Counted from the stretch's first letter, positions 18,834 to 28,202 are shown. The stretch is 64,000 bases of DNA from TK10-74A sp965263065 (GCA_965263065.1 CBDHGH010000003.1:1-64000); one strand, 5' to 3'. Program-made: numbers and translations. The notes: generated by a model not told the origin, from the sequence alone.

Positions 18834-19712
18834 ATGGCGATCGAGACGGCCCAGTTCGGCCGCACCGGCCACGCGAGCAGCCGCGTGCTGTTCGGCGCGG
18901 CCGCGCTCGCGCGGGCGGATCAGGCGGCGGCCGACCGCACCATGGAGTTGATCCTGGAGCACGGCGTCAACCACATCGACGTCGCGCGGGGCTACGGCGA
19001 CGCGGAGCGCCTGCTGGGCCCCTGGATGGAGACGCACCGCGACCGCTTCTTCCTCGCCAGCAAGACGCCCTCGCGCGACTACGCCGGGGCGCTCTCGGAC
19101 ATCCGCGACTCGCTGGCACGGCTGCGCACCGATCAGCTGGACCTGATCCAGCTGCACAGCCTCAACCACCCCGACGAGTGGGAGCAGGCGCTGGGACCCG
19201 GCGGGGCGCTGGAAGCGGCCCAGGAGGCGCGCGCGCTGGGCCTGGTGCGCTTCATCGGCGTGACCGGCCACAACTGGACGATCGCGGCGCAGCACTACCG
19301 CGCCCTGCAGCGCTTCGACTTCGACTCGGTGCTGCTGCCCTGGAATTGGTTCATGCGCGGCTCGCAGCGCTACGCGGCGGACTTCGAGCGGACGCTGGCG
19401 TTGTGCCGCGAGCGCCGCGTGGCGGTGCAGACGATCAAGTCGCTGGCCCGCGGCGCCTGGGCGGCGGGCGGCCAACGCTCCCATTCGACCTGGTACCAGC
19501 CGCTCGAGGACCCGGCCGACATCGGCCTGGCGGTGCGCTGGATCCTGGGGCGCCGGGAGGGCGCGTCCGGGCCGTTCCTCAACTCCAGCGGCGACGTGAG
19601 CCTGCTGCCGATCCTGCTGGCGGCGGCGGCCGAGGGCGGTCCCAGCCCCAGCGACGACGAGATGCGCGCCATGGCGACCCGCGTGGGCATGACGTCCATC
19701 TTCGGGATCTGA
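18834..19712 (+). CDS. Aldo/keto reductase
   Basis: 292 residues from ATG 18834 (GGAG 9 bases upstream). The tetrad is present: Asp and Tyr in HIDVARGYGDAE, Lys in FLASKTPS, His in QLHSLN. The C-terminal part LAVRWILG ... TSIFGI is shorter than in the neighbouring homologue, and the LPWNWFMRGSQRY loop marks a different subfamily, close to Chloroflexota and actinobacterial AKRs of unknown substrate. It is convergent with the selenoprotein gene and separated from it by a GC palindrome. Confidence 0.88.
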   Translation: MAIETAQFGRTGHASSRVLFGAAALARADQAAADRTMELILEHGVNHIDVARGYGDAERLLGPWMETHRDRFFLASKTPSRDYAGALSDIRDSLARLRTDQLDLIQLHSLNHPDEWEQALGPGGALEAAQEARALGLVRFIGVTGHNWTIAAQHYRALQRFDFDSVLLPWNWFMRGSQRYAADFERTLALCRERRVAVQTIKSLARGAWAAGGQRSHSTWYQPLEDPADIGLAVRWILGRREGASGPFLNSSGDVSLLPILLAAAAEGGPSPSDDEMRAMATRVGMTSIFGI

Positions 19713-19714
19713 AG

Positions 19715-19730
19715 CCCGGCGGCCGCCGGG
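19715..19730. terminator. 16-bp perfect GC palindrome between convergent genes
   Basis: The sequence cccggcggccgccggg is its own reverse complement and begins 3 bases after the aldo/keto reductase stop, between convergent genes. There is no U-tract on either strand, so intrinsic termination is doubtful, but position and symmetry suggest a 3'-end stabilising or bidirectional stop structure. Confidence 0.35.
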
Positions 19731-19756
19731 GAGCCCGCCGTCCGCCCGGCGCGCGG

Positions 19757-20923
19757 CTAGCGCTGGCCCGGCGCCATGTAGAACCAGATCCCCTGCTGCG
19801 CGCCCTGCCGCTTGACCTCCGCCCGCGCCGCCAGGAGCAGCGCCCCGGCCTCGGTCTTCTCGAAGAACCAGGCTTCGGCGCCGCGCGGGCCCGGCGCGGG
19901 CCCGTCGGTCAACTCCAGCGCGGCTTCCTCGTAGTAGGAGCGGATGTCGAGCGACACCGCCACGGTGTTCTTGCCGGGCAGCGGCACCGACTTCCACTCG
20001 GCCCCGTCGGCGATCTGCTGCAGGGCGGCCAGCGCCTCCGGCACGCCGTCCGCGTCCAGCGCGCGGCCCACGTTCGTGACGCCGCGGCGGGCCCGGGAGC
20101 GGTCGTAGGCGGCGCGAATCCCCCGCGCCTCATCGACGGCGGGCGGCAGGCTGGGGTCGAAGCGCGCCGGCATCGGGCAGCTGATCGGCTGCTCATCGGC
20201 GACGATGGTCTCGGGGTGGTCTTCCAGCACCGGGCCGGACTCGCGTTCAAGCAGCGCGAAGGCCCGGCGCAAGACATCGTGCTGGAAGGCGGCGTCGTTC
20301 GGCTTGCCCAGCGGGCGTCCGAGCGGGAACTCGCAGTGCAGCACGCGCGGGGGCCGCATCCGCTCCGGCATGGCCCGGATGCCGGTGAGTGCGACCGTCG
20401 AGAGGCCGGCGGCCTCGAAGACGTGCGCGAGCGTACAGACCGTACGCGTGCAGAGCGGTCAAACCGGCGTTAGCAGCACGACGTCGACGCCGTCGGCCTT
20501 CATCTCGGCGGCGCAGGCCGGACCGCCGTCCAGCCGCACCGTGGCGACGTCGTCGGGCTGGTTGCCGGCGAAGGTGAAGTGCCGCGGCGCTACCGAGCCG
20601 ATCGTGCCGTCGGCGGCCAGCTCATCGAGCCGGTCCAGCGGATAGACCACGTTGTAGTCGATGGTGAAGCCGGAGCGATCGAAGTTCTGACTCCAGTGCC
20701 CCAGGACCAGCGCACGCTGGCTCGCGTCGAGGACGCCGTAGCTGGTCGCAAAGGGGGTGAGGGCCTCGCCGCCCTCCGGGTGCAGCGCGGCCGTCGTCAC
20801 GACGGCGACGCGCGCCTCGGACAGCGGCGGCGGCGGCGTCCAGGCCGTCTCGGCGAACTCGGGCACGGGCAGCGTCGACACGTGCGCGCGCATCATCGTG
20901 TCACCCAGTGGTTTCGCAGGCAT
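19757..20923 (-). CDS. GrdB-family selenoprotein with in-frame UGA (Sec155)
   Basis: Two open segments in the same frame (20923-20462 and 20458-19757) are separated only by a TGA at 20461-20459. Read through as selenocysteine, they give a 388-residue protein with the motif TPV-U-PLCTRTVC, that is U155-P-L-C158, followed by HVFEAAGLSTVALTGIR and LHCEFPLGRPLG. This is the redox motif layout of the glycine/sarcosine/betaine reductase selenoprotein B family. A SECIS-type hairpin with a GGUCU loop starts just after the UGA. ATG 20923 has GGAG 6 bases upstream. No grdA, grdC or thioredoxin genes adjoin, so classical glycine reductase is unlikely; the substrate is unknown. It may be co-transcribed with the fused CoA-transferase 104 bases upstream. 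The alternative, a nonsense-mutated pseudogene, fits the intact downstream frame poorly. Confidence 0.88.
20424..20461 (-). promoter_or_regulatory. Selenocysteine UGA codon and bacterial SECIS hairpin
   Basis: The UGA occupies 20461-20459. Starting 12 bases after the UGA, the mRNA forms a perfect 6-bp stem GCGUAC/GUACGC (20447-20442 with 20436-20431) closing the pentaloop GGUCU (20441-20437). UGC/GCA (20452-20450 with 20426-20424) can extend the lower stem. E. coli fdhF uses the same GGUCU loop at nearly the same distance from its UGA, and the loop G-U is what SelB reads. This is the direct evidence for Sec insertion. Confidence 0.85.
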
Positions 20924-20934
20924 GGGGGGCTCCA

Positions 20935-20964
20935 ATCGTGTCGCGCCTGATCGTGACGCGCCTG
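20935..20964. repeat. 15-bp tandem duplication upstream of the selenoprotein start
   Basis: Two adjacent 15-mers of the form atcgtg(t/a)cgcgcctg, 14 of 15 positions identical, begin 12 bases before the ATG of the selenoprotein gene on its 5' side. They may be an operator or slippage product. Confidence 0.6.
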
Positions 20965-20967
20965 CCG

Positions 20968-20994
20968 CCCCGGCGCTCGACGGGCGCGCCGGGG
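20968..20994. terminator. GC-rich hairpin between fused CoA-transferase and selenoprotein
   Basis: CCCCGGCG (20968-20975) and CGCCGGGG (20987-20994) make a perfect 8-bp stem with an 11-base loop, 34 bases after the CoA-transferase stop. With no U-tract it could attenuate rather than end transcription into the selenoprotein gene. Confidence 0.4.
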
Positions 20995-21027
20995 ATCCTC
21001 AGTGTAGTGCCAGGGCAGCGGCGGGGC

Positions 21028-23466
21028 TCACTCCAGCGCCCCGCAGGCGGAGAGATCGGCGATCTCCTCGTCGTCCATGCCCAGGATGTCCCGCAGGATC
21101 TCGGCCGTGTGCTGACCGATCATGTGGGCCGGGCGCATCTGCAGCGGCGCGTCGGAGAGCCGGAAGGCGTGCGCCAGGGCCCGGTAGGGGCCGATGTCCG
21201 GGTGCTCCAGCGTCTGCCAGAAGCCGCGATGGGCGAGCTGCGGATCCCAGTCCATCAACTCCTCGCCGCGGGCCACCTCGCCGGCGGGCACGCCCGCGTC
21301 CTGCAGCAGGCGGGTGACCTCGTCGGGGCGACGGCTGCGGGTCCAGGTGCGGATGTGGCGGTCGAGCTCGTCCTCATGCTGCTTGCGCCCGGCGAGCGTG
21401 GCGAAGCGGGGATCGTGCGTCCACGGCGGCGAACCGATCACCCGCACGAATGCGCGCCACTCGTCGTCGCTGAAGACGGCGATCGTGCACCAGCGGTCGC
21501 CGCTGCACGGGTAGGCCCCGTGCGGCGCGGCGGCCACGTGGCGGTTGCCCAGCCGCCACGGCACGCGGTCGTTGGCGAAGTGGTCGAGCATCAGCGGGGC
21601 CGTCAGGGTCACGGCGGCTTCGAACTGCGAGACGTCGTAGTAGCCGCCGCGGCCGGTGCGGCGCTGGTGATCGACCGCGGCCAGCAGCAGCGTCGTGTTG
21701 AAGCGCGGCGAGATGAAATCGGTCAGCACGCTGACGTCTTGGGGCGGCTCGTCCGGCTGGCCCGAGAGGTGATGCAAACCGGCCAGCGCGACGAAGTGGG
21801 TGCCGCCGCCCTTGACCGCCCGGTGCGGCCCCGTCTCCCCCTGACCGCTGCACGTGAGGACGATGATGTCGGGCTTGATCGCGCGGAGATCCTCGTCGCC
21901 GAAGCCCATCCGTTGCATCACGTCGGCGCCGAAGTTGTCGAACACGATGTCGGCCCAGGCCACCAACCGCCGCGCGACCGCCTTGCCCTCCTCGCTGCGC
22001 AGGTTCAGCGTGATGCCCAGATGGCTCGTGCGCCGCTGCGCGTGGTCGCCGCCGCGGTTGACCCCGAAGACCCCGTCCTTGTGCGGCCCCACGAGGCGGA
22101 TCGAGTCGGGCCGGGTGACCGATTCGATCGTGACGACGGTGGCCCCGTAGTCGGCCAGCGGGCGGGTCGTGACCGGGCCCGTCATGAACCAGCCGAAGTC
22201 GAGCACCTTGATGCCGGCCAGCGGCTTGGAGTCGGGCGCGACGGGCGGCGGGGCCGTTTCGGCTGCCGCCGGGGCGGAGGATGCGAGGGCGGGCAGGATC
22301 TCCGCGTTGTGCTCGCCGATCAGCGGCGCGCGGCGCCGCAGCGTGGGCGGCGCGCCGTGGCCCACGGCCCAGGGGCCCGGATAGGTCAGCTGCTCGCCGA
22401 GGTCGTCGTGCTCAAGGGGCTGCCAGAAGTCGCGCGCGAGCAGTTGCGGGCTCACGGCGAGGTCGGCGGCGTTCTGCACCGGGATGATGCCCATCCCGGC
22501 TCCCATGCTCCACTCGTAGATCTCCGTCTTGGTGTGGGAGCGGAAGAAGCGCGAGGTGAGGTTGACCACCGCATCGAACACTTCCTGCGTGATCGTGTCG
22601 ACCGTCAGCAGTTCCCAGTCGATGGCGGTCACCAGCGGGTCTTCGAAGCCCTCCGCGGCCATCCAGGCGAACAGCGGCCCGGTGCGCTCGTTTCCCCGGT
22701 TGCCGGACCAGATCACGTTGACGACGTGGCCGTCCTGGCAGGGCCAGGTCCAGGGGAAGTTGAGCGCGAGCGGGCGCTGCCCCATCAGCCGGTTGACGCC
22801 CTGCATGTCCCAGGTCGCGAGGATCTGGTAGGTGGACTGCACCACCGAGTCCCGGATCGCCACGTCGACGTGCTGGCCGCGCCCGCTGCGCAACCGCTGG
22901 TGCAGCGCCACCATCGCGCCCACCGCCGCGTCGCCGCCGGCCAGCAGGCAGGCCAGCGAGTGGTGGCTGACGTGGTAGGGCGGGCCTTCGGGCGGGCCGC
23001 AGATCGACATGTGCCCGCCCAGCGCCCAGGCCACGATGTCGGGGGCCTTGTAGTCGCGGTAGGGGCCGGTCTGCCCGAAGGGGCTGATGGAGACCAGGAT
23101 GCAGCGCGGGTTGATGCGCCGCAGGGCGTCGAAGCCGAAACCCAGCGCGTCCATGCGGCCCGGCGCGAAGGACTCCACCACGATGTCCGCCGTCGCGGCG
23201 AGGGCCGCGAACTGCTCCCTGCCCTCGGGCGCCTCGAGGTCGATCGTGACGCCGCGCTTGTTGGCGTTGAAGGCGAACCAGTAGAGGCTCTTCTCGGGGT
23301 CGGGCTCGTCGTGGTAGTAGGGCGCGATGCGGCGGGCGGGGTCGCCGCCCGGCGGCTCGACCTTGATGACGTCCGCGCCGAGATCGGCGAGAATGCGGCC
23401 GGTGAGGAAGCCGGACTCATCCGTCAGGTCAAGCACGCGGTAGGGGCTGAGCATGCCGTCGGCCAT
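21028..23466 (-). CDS. Tandem-fused double CaiB/BaiF CoA-transferase (812 aa)
   Basis: Two complete family III modules in one chain, joined by a Pro/Ala linker near residue 400 (SSAPAAAETAPPPVAP). Module 1 opens YRVLDLTDESG and has ADLGADVIKVEPPGGDPAR; module 2 opens IKVLDFGWFMTGPVT. The catalytic Asp is present in module 2 (VLTDFISPRFNTT, correctly spaced from RTGRGG). Module 1 has no Asp there: the equivalent segment reads SHHSLACLLAGG. The chain thus resembles the separate pair at 1510-4076 fused into one. ATG 23466 is divergent from the Baeyer-Villiger-type gene, and the selenoprotein follows downstream. Confidence 0.9.
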   Translation of the reverse strand: MADGMLSPYRVLDLTDESGFLTGRILADLGADVIKVEPPGGDPARRIAPYYHDEPDPEKSLYWFAFNANKRGVTIDLEAPEGREQFAALAATADIVVESFAPGRMDALGFGFDALRRINPRCILVSISPFGQTGPYRDYKAPDIVAWALGGHMSICGPPEGPPYHVSHHSLACLLAGGDAAVGAMVALHQRLRSGRGQHVDVAIRDSVVQSTYQILATWDMQGVNRLMGQRPLALNFPWTWPCQDGHVVNVIWSGNRGNERTGPLFAWMAAEGFEDPLVTAIDWELLTVDTITQEVFDAVVNLTSRFFRSHTKTEIYEWSMGAGMGIIPVQNAADLAVSPQLLARDFWQPLEHDDLGEQLTYPGPWAVGHGAPPTLRRRAPLIGEHNAEILPALASSAPAAAETAPPPVAPDSKPLAGIKVLDFGWFMTGPVTTRPLADYGATVVTIESVTRPDSIRLVGPHKDGVFGVNRGGDHAQRRTSHLGITLNLRSEEGKAVARRLVAWADIVFDNFGADVMQRMGFGDEDLRAIKPDIIVLTCSGQGETGPHRAVKGGGTHFVALAGLHHLSGQPDEPPQDVSVLTDFISPRFNTTLLLAAVDHQRRTGRGGYYDVSQFEAAVTLTAPLMLDHFANDRVPWRLGNRHVAAAPHGAYPCSGDRWCTIAVFSDDEWRAFVRVIGSPPWTHDPRFATLAGRKQHEDELDRHIRTWTRSRRPDEVTRLLQDAGVPAGEVARGEELMDWDPQLAHRGFWQTLEHPDIGPYRALAHAFRLSDAPLQMRPAHMIGQHTAEILRDILGMDDEEIADLSACGALE

Positions 23467-23610
23467 TGCGGCAGTGTAGCCTTCCGTCGGTCCGCCCGCC
23501 CACGAGCCCGGCGCCGGGCGCGGCCGAGGCGTCGGCCCGCTTGCCGAGCGCCCGGCCGAGTGGGAGACTCGGCAGGTCCGCAAGTTGCGACGCACTGGAG
23601 CTAGATCGCC
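23467..23610. other. Divergent promoter region, CoA-transferase / monooxygenase
   Basis: 144 bases separate two divergently transcribed catabolic units. No clear -10/-35 pair is readable. The region is GC-rich, with GGAG (23597-23600) serving the plus-strand gene. Shared control of both units is likely from position alone. Confidence 0.4.
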
Positions 23611-25308
23611 ATGGAGACGAGCAGCGCCCGCCTGGAGACCCAGACCGTGGATGCCCAGACCGTGGATGCCGTGATCGTGGGGGCCGGCTTCGCCGGCATG
23701 TACATGCTGCACCGGCTGCGGGAGGTGGGCCTCACGGCGCGGGTCATCGAAGCCGGCGACGACGTGGGCGGCACCTGGTACTGGAACCGCTACCCCGGCG
23801 CGCGCTGCGACGTGGAGAGCCTGGAGTACCAGTACTCGTTCTCCGACGAGCTGCAGCGCGAGTGGAATTGGACCGAGCGCTACGCGCAGCAGCCGGAGAT
23901 CCTGGAATACGCCTCGCACGTGGCCGATCGCTTCGACCTGCGCCGGGACATCCAGTTCAACACGCGCGTGACCGCGTCCGCCTACGACGACGCCCGGCAG
24001 CGCTGGGTCGTCGACACCGACGCCGGCGATCGATTCTCGGCGCAGTTCTGCATTATGGCCACCGGCTGCCTGTCGAAGCCCAAGTGGCCGGAGATCGCGG
24101 GGCGGGAGTCGTTCCAGGGCGAGGCGTGCCACACGGCGTTGTGGCCGCACGAGGGCGTCGACCTGCGCGGCAAGCACGTAGGCGTCATCGGCACGGGCTC
24201 GACCGCGATCCAGGCGATCCCGCGGATCGCCGAGCAGGCGGCGCACGTGACGGTCTTCCAGCGCACGCCGAATTTCAGCGTGCCCGCGAAGCAGGAGCCG
24301 CATGATCCGGCGTACGTCGCGCACTACAAGGACGAGTTCCCGGCGCTGCGGCGGAAGGCGCTGCGCACCCGGGGTGGAATTGTCCGTCGTCCGCCGCCGG
24401 AACTCTCCGCCCTGGATGTGGACCCGGAGGAGCGCCGGCGACGCTACGCGGAGTCCTGGGAGGAAGGCGCCGGCGTGCTCTCCGCCTTCACCGATCTGCT
24501 CACGAACGAGGACGCCAACGAGACAGCCGCCTCGTTCGTGCGCTCCAAGATCCGGGAGATCGTGGACGATCCGGCGATCGCGGCGGCGCTCTGCCCGACC
24601 GACCACCCGTACGGGACGAAGCGCCCCTGCCTCGACACCGACTACTACCAGACCTACAACCGCGACAACGTGCGGCTCGTCGACGTCCGCAAGACCCCGA
24701 TCGCGACCATCACTCCGGCCGGCCTGCGCACGCTGGACGAAGAAGGCGGCGGCCGGCCGGGCGAGGACTTCCACTTCGACACGCTCATCTTCGCCTGCGG
24801 CTTCGACGCGATGACCGGGGCGATCCTGGCCGTCGATATCCGCGGGCGGGAGGGCCGGGCGTTGCGCGAGAAGTGGGCCGCCGGGCCGCGCACCTACCTG
24901 GGACTCTCGATCGCGGGCTTCCCCAACCTGTTCACGATCACCGGCCCGGGCAGCCCCTCGGTGCTGGCCAACATGATCGTCTGCATTGAGCAGCACGTGG
25001 ACTGGATCGCGGACTGCATCGTGCACCTGCGCGAGCGGGAACTGGGCGCCGTGGAGGCGACGCCGGAGGCGGAGGACGCCTGGGTCGATCACGTCAACGA
25101 AGTCGCCGACCAGACGCTCTTCCCGCGCGCGAATTCCTGGTACGTCGGGGCCAACGTGCCCGGCAAGCCGCGGGTGTTCACGCCCTACGTCGGCGGCCTC
25201 GACGTCTACGTGGAGAAGTGCGACGCGGTCGCCGCCAACGACTACGAGGGCTTCGCGCTCTCCCCGCAGGCGTCCGCCCCGTCACTCGGCCTGATGGCGG
25301 GGCCATAG
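23611..25308 (+). CDS. Baeyer-Villiger-type flavin monooxygenase
   Basis: A 565-residue class B flavoprotein that inserts oxygen next to a ketone using NADPH and FAD. The FAD Rossmann motif VIVGAGFAGMYM lies at residues 21-32, GGTWYWNRYPGARCDVES is the signature for cyclohexanone-type enzymes, and the fingerprint FQGEACHTALWP matches FxGxxxHxxxW(P/D). The NADPH Rossmann motif is GVIGTGSTAIQAIP. An exact 15-bp tandem duplication (23641-23670) lengthens the N-terminus by QTVDA. ATG 23611 has GGAG 10 bases upstream. The CoA-transferase start lies 2 bases after the stop, so the gene leads a four-gene operon; a cyclic or long-chain ketone substrate is inferred. Confidence 0.93.
   Translation: METSSARLETQTVDAQTVDAVIVGAGFAGMYMLHRLREVGLTARVIEAGDDVGGTWYWNRYPGARCDVESLEYQYSFSDELQREWNWTERYAQQPEILEYASHVADRFDLRRDIQFNTRVTASAYDDARQRWVVDTDAGDRFSAQFCIMATGCLSKPKWPEIAGRESFQGEACHTALWPHEGVDLRGKHVGVIGTGSTAIQAIPRIAEQAAHVTVFQRTPNFSVPAKQEPHDPAYVAHYKDEFPALRRKALRTRGGIVRRPPPELSALDVDPEERRRRYAESWEEGAGVLSAFTDLLTNEDANETAASFVRSKIREIVDDPAIAAALCPTDHPYGTKRPCLDTDYYQTYNRDNVRLVDVRKTPIATITPAGLRTLDEEGGGRPGEDFHFDTLIFACGFDAMTGAILAVDIRGREGRALREKWAAGPRTYLGLSIAGFPNLFTITGPGSPSVLANMIVCIEQHVDWIADCIVHLRERELGAVEATPEAEDAWVDHVNEVADQTLFPRANSWYVGANVPGKPRVFTPYVGGLDVYVEKCDAVAANDYEGFALSPQASAPSLGLMAGP
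23641..23670. repeat. Exact 15-bp tandem duplication in the monooxygenase N-terminus
   Basis: Two identical 15-mers (cagaccgtggatgcc) lie back to back in frame, duplicating Gln-Thr-Val-Asp-Ala just before the FAD-binding strand. The duplication looks recent because both copies are identical at every base. Confidence 0.8.
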
Positions 25309-25310
25309 CC

Positions 25311-26579
25311 GTGGGACCGCTGGCGGGCCTCCGCGTCGTCGAGTTCGCCATCGCGGTCCAGGGGCCGTTCGCCGGCGGCTTCCTGGCCGACATGGGCGCC
25401 GACGTGATCAAGGTCGAGCCGCCCGGCGGCGACGCCAACCGCTGGCACACCGGCGTCAACTGGACGCTGCCCGAGGAGACGCCCGGGGCGCAGTTCATGT
25501 CGGTCTCGCACGGCAAGCGCTCGATCGCCGTCGATATCCACACCGACATCGGCCGGGACGTCGTCTACCGCCTCGTCGAGGGCGCCGACATCTTCCTGAG
25601 CAACATGCGCGAGTCCTCGCTCGAGCGGATCGGGATGGGCTACGAGACGCTCGCGGCGCGCAACGAGCGCCTGGTCTACGCCATCGCCAACGGCTTCGGG
25701 CATCGCGGCCCGGACCGCGACAAGCGCATGAGCGACCAGTTCTCGCAGTCGCGCAGCGGCATCGCCCGGGTGACCGGCGAGCCGGGCAGCGCGACGGTGA
25801 TCCCCGGCACGGTCATCGCCGATACGGGCGGCGCCATTGGGCTGGCGCTGGCCATCATGACCGCGCTGGCGGCGCGCGAGTTGCACGGGGTCGGGCAGAA
25901 GGTGCGCACGTCGTCGTACGGGGTGATGATCTGGATGCAGGCCTGGGAGATCAATCACACGTCCGTGACGGGGGCGCGGCTGGAGCGCGACGGCCCGCAT
26001 CACCCCAACGTGCCCGGCATCGTGGGCCTCTACGACACGGCCGACGGCGGGGCGTTCTGCGTCGGCATCAACGGCAACGAGAGCTGGCGGGAGTTCTGCG
26101 AGTTCGGCGGCATCCCGGAGGTCGGCGCGGACCCGCAGTGGGACTCCTACGACAAGCGCTCGCCAACGACGAACTTCGCCCACGCCGAGCACGCCGGGGA
26201 GCTGCGGCCACACGTCGCGCGGGCGATGCGCAGTCGCACGACGGCGGAGTGGGAGCAGTTCTTCGACGCCCGCCGCGAGGACATCATGTACCAGCGCGTG
26301 TTCGACTACGAGGACGTGCTGGAGGATCCGCAGGCGCTGGAGAACGGCTACATCGTCGAGAAGCAGATCCCGCACGTGGGGACACGCCGGATGACCGGGC
26401 ACCCCATGCAGTTCAGCAAGACGCCGGCCACGGCGCAGCCCTGGTACTCCGAACTGGGCCAGCACACGGCGGAGATCATGACCGAGCTCGGCTTCTCGGC
26501 CGACGACATCACGGCGGTCGAGGCGCAGAAGAATCCGCGGCAGCCGATGTCGCGCAGAGGCCGGGCGCGCATGCGGTAG
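25311..26579 (+). CDS. CaiB/BaiF family III CoA-transferase
   Basis: 422 residues from GTG 25311, 2 bases after the monooxygenase stop. Motifs: LRVVEFAIAVQGPFAGG, ADMGADVIKVEPPGGDANR, the GKRSIAVDIHT segment, and VIADTGGAIGLALA ... HGVGQ with the catalytic Asp correctly placed. It ends LGQHTAEIMTELGFS. In the operon it lies between the Baeyer-Villiger-type enzyme and the carboxyltransferase. Activating the acid released by ester cleavage to its CoA thioester fits, but the acid is unknown. Confidence 0.9.
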   Translation: MGPLAGLRVVEFAIAVQGPFAGGFLADMGADVIKVEPPGGDANRWHTGVNWTLPEETPGAQFMSVSHGKRSIAVDIHTDIGRDVVYRLVEGADIFLSNMRESSLERIGMGYETLAARNERLVYAIANGFGHRGPDRDKRMSDQFSQSRSGIARVTGEPGSATVIPGTVIADTGGAIGLALAIMTALAARELHGVGQKVRTSSYGVMIWMQAWEINHTSVTGARLERDGPHHPNVPGIVGLYDTADGGAFCVGINGNESWREFCEFGGIPEVGADPQWDSYDKRSPTTNFAHAEHAGELRPHVARAMRSRTTAEWEQFFDARREDIMYQRVFDYEDVLEDPQALENGYIVEKQIPHVGTRRMTGHPMQFSKTPATAQPWYSELGQHTAEIMTELGFSADDITAVEAQKNPRQPMSRRGRARMR

Positions 26580-26630
26580 GCTTCCTCCGGCGCGCCCATG
26601 ACGCCGCAGCCGCCCTGCTGAGGAGCACCG

Positions 26631-28202
26631 ATGGTCTGGCAGCCCGAGATCGAGGAACTGCAACGCCGCCATGCGCTGGCGGAGGGGATGGGCGGCCCGG
26701 AGGGCGTGGCGCGGCAGCACGCGCGCGGCAAGCTGACGATCCGCGAGCGGCTCGCGCTGCTCGTCGACGAGGGTTCGCTCCGGGAGATGGCGAAGTCGCA
26801 AGGCGGCGCCACCTACGGCGACGACGGCGCCCTGCTGGACTTCACGCCCATCGGCAGCGTTCGCGGGACCGCGCGGATCAACGGGCGGCGCGTCTACGTC
26901 AGTGGGCAGGACTTCACGGTGCGCGGCGGATCCGCCGGCGGAAAGGCCCGCGTCGACGACGGCGGTGTGGATATCGGCCATGGGCATCCCGGCGCCACCG
27001 AGTTGCTGCTGCCCACGGTCAACCTGCTCGACGGGGCCGGCGGCAGCGTGCAGGAATACGCGGATCTGAACCGCACCTACATCCCCGACGGCGAGTTTTG
27101 GGAGCACCTCTCCAACATCGTCAGCCTGGCCCCGGTCGTCTCGGCCGTGCTGGGGCCGGCGGCGGGGGGCCTCGCCCCCTTCCCGCCGATGAGCCACTTC
27201 AGCGTGATCGCGAAGGGGACCGGGCAGGTGTTCCCGGGCGGCCCGCCGGTCGTGAAGGCCGCCCTGGGCATCGACATCGACAAGGAGGATCTGGGCGGCT
27301 GGAAGATTCACACCCGGGTCAGCGGCGTCGTCGACAATGCCGCCGAGGACGAGGCGGACGCGATCGCGCAGGTCAAGCGCTTCCTCAGCTACATGCCGGA
27401 CAACGTGCACAAGATGCCGCCCCGCGTCCGCAGCGGCGACGACCCGGCGCGGCGCGACGAGCGCCTGCTCTCGATCATCCCGCGCGACATTCGCAAGACG
27501 TACGACCCGCGCGTGATCATTGAGGGCGTCTTCGACACGGGCTCCTTCTTCGAGATCGCGCCCGACTACGGCGGCTCGCGGATCATCGGGCTGGCCCGCG
27601 CCGACGGCTATCCCGTGGGCGTGATGACCAACAACCCCAAACGCCTGGGCGGATCGATGGACGTGGCCGCGGCCGAGAAGTCGACGCGCCTCGTCCAGAT
27701 CTGCGACACCTTCCACATCCCCATGGTCGTGATCATGGACGAGCCCGGCTTCCTGGTGGGGGTGGAATCGGAGCGGCGGGGCATCGAGCGGGCCGGGGCG
27801 CGGCTGGTGCACGCGATCTGCCAGAGCAAGATGCCCTGGATCTCGTTCCTCTCGCGGCGCACCTTCGGGCTGGCCGGGACGCTGCAATACCGCCCGGGGC
27901 CGCACCTCTTCCGGCGCTACGCCTGGGTCTCCGGGCGCTGGGGCTCGATGCATATCGAGGGCGGCACCGACGCCGCCTTCCGCCGCGTCATCGCAGCGGC
28001 CCCGGACCCGGATGCGAAGCGGGCGGAACTCGAGGACGGCTTCCGTCGCATCGCCTCCCCGTTCCGCACGGCGGAGGCCAGCGGCCTGGACCTGATCGAC
28101 CCGCGCGACACGCGCGCCATCCTGTGCGACTTCGTGGACATGGCGCAGGGCGTGATCAAGACCCAGCTCGGGCCCACGGCGGGCCCCTCGTTCCGGCCCT
28201 GA
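26631..28202 (+). CDS. Acyl-CoA carboxylase, carboxyltransferase (beta) subunit
   Basis: 523 residues, the normal length for PccB/MmdA-type carboxyltransferases that move CO2 from biotin to propionyl-CoA-like substrates. Crotonase-fold halves are visible: residues about 20-260 with GKLTIRERLALLVDEGS and the GPAAGG region, and about 270-510 with VIIEGVFDTGSFFEI, GVMTNNPKRLGGSMD, and IPMVVIMDEPGFLVG. No biotin carboxylase or biotin carrier gene is in the window, so partners must be encoded elsewhere. The stop overlaps the next ATG by one base (TGATG), so the two are coupled. Confidence 0.9.
   Translation: MVWQPEIEELQRRHALAEGMGGPEGVARQHARGKLTIRERLALLVDEGSLREMAKSQGGATYGDDGALLDFTPIGSVRGTARINGRRVYVSGQDFTVRGGSAGGKARVDDGGVDIGHGHPGATELLLPTVNLLDGAGGSVQEYADLNRTYIPDGEFWEHLSNIVSLAPVVSAVLGPAAGGLAPFPPMSHFSVIAKGTGQVFPGGPPVVKAALGIDIDKEDLGGWKIHTRVSGVVDNAAEDEADAIAQVKRFLSYMPDNVHKMPPRVRSGDDPARRDERLLSIIPRDIRKTYDPRVIIEGVFDTGSFFEIAPDYGGSRIIGLARADGYPVGVMTNNPKRLGGSMDVAAAEKSTRLVQICDTFHIPMVVIMDEPGFLVGVESERRGIERAGARLVHAICQSKMPWISFLSRRTFGLAGTLQYRPGPHLFRRYAWVSGRWGSMHIEGGTDAAFRRVIAAAPDPDAKRAELEDGFRRIASPFRTAEASGLDLIDPRDTRAILCDFVDMAQGVIKTQLGPTAGPSFRP

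Noticed and set aside
20459..20461. TGA read as an ordinary stop, giving two separate genes or a pseudogene
   Set aside because: The same frame stays open for 234 codons beyond it with family-consistent sequence, and a SECIS-type GGUCU hairpin lies at the right distance. Sec insertion explains all of this better.
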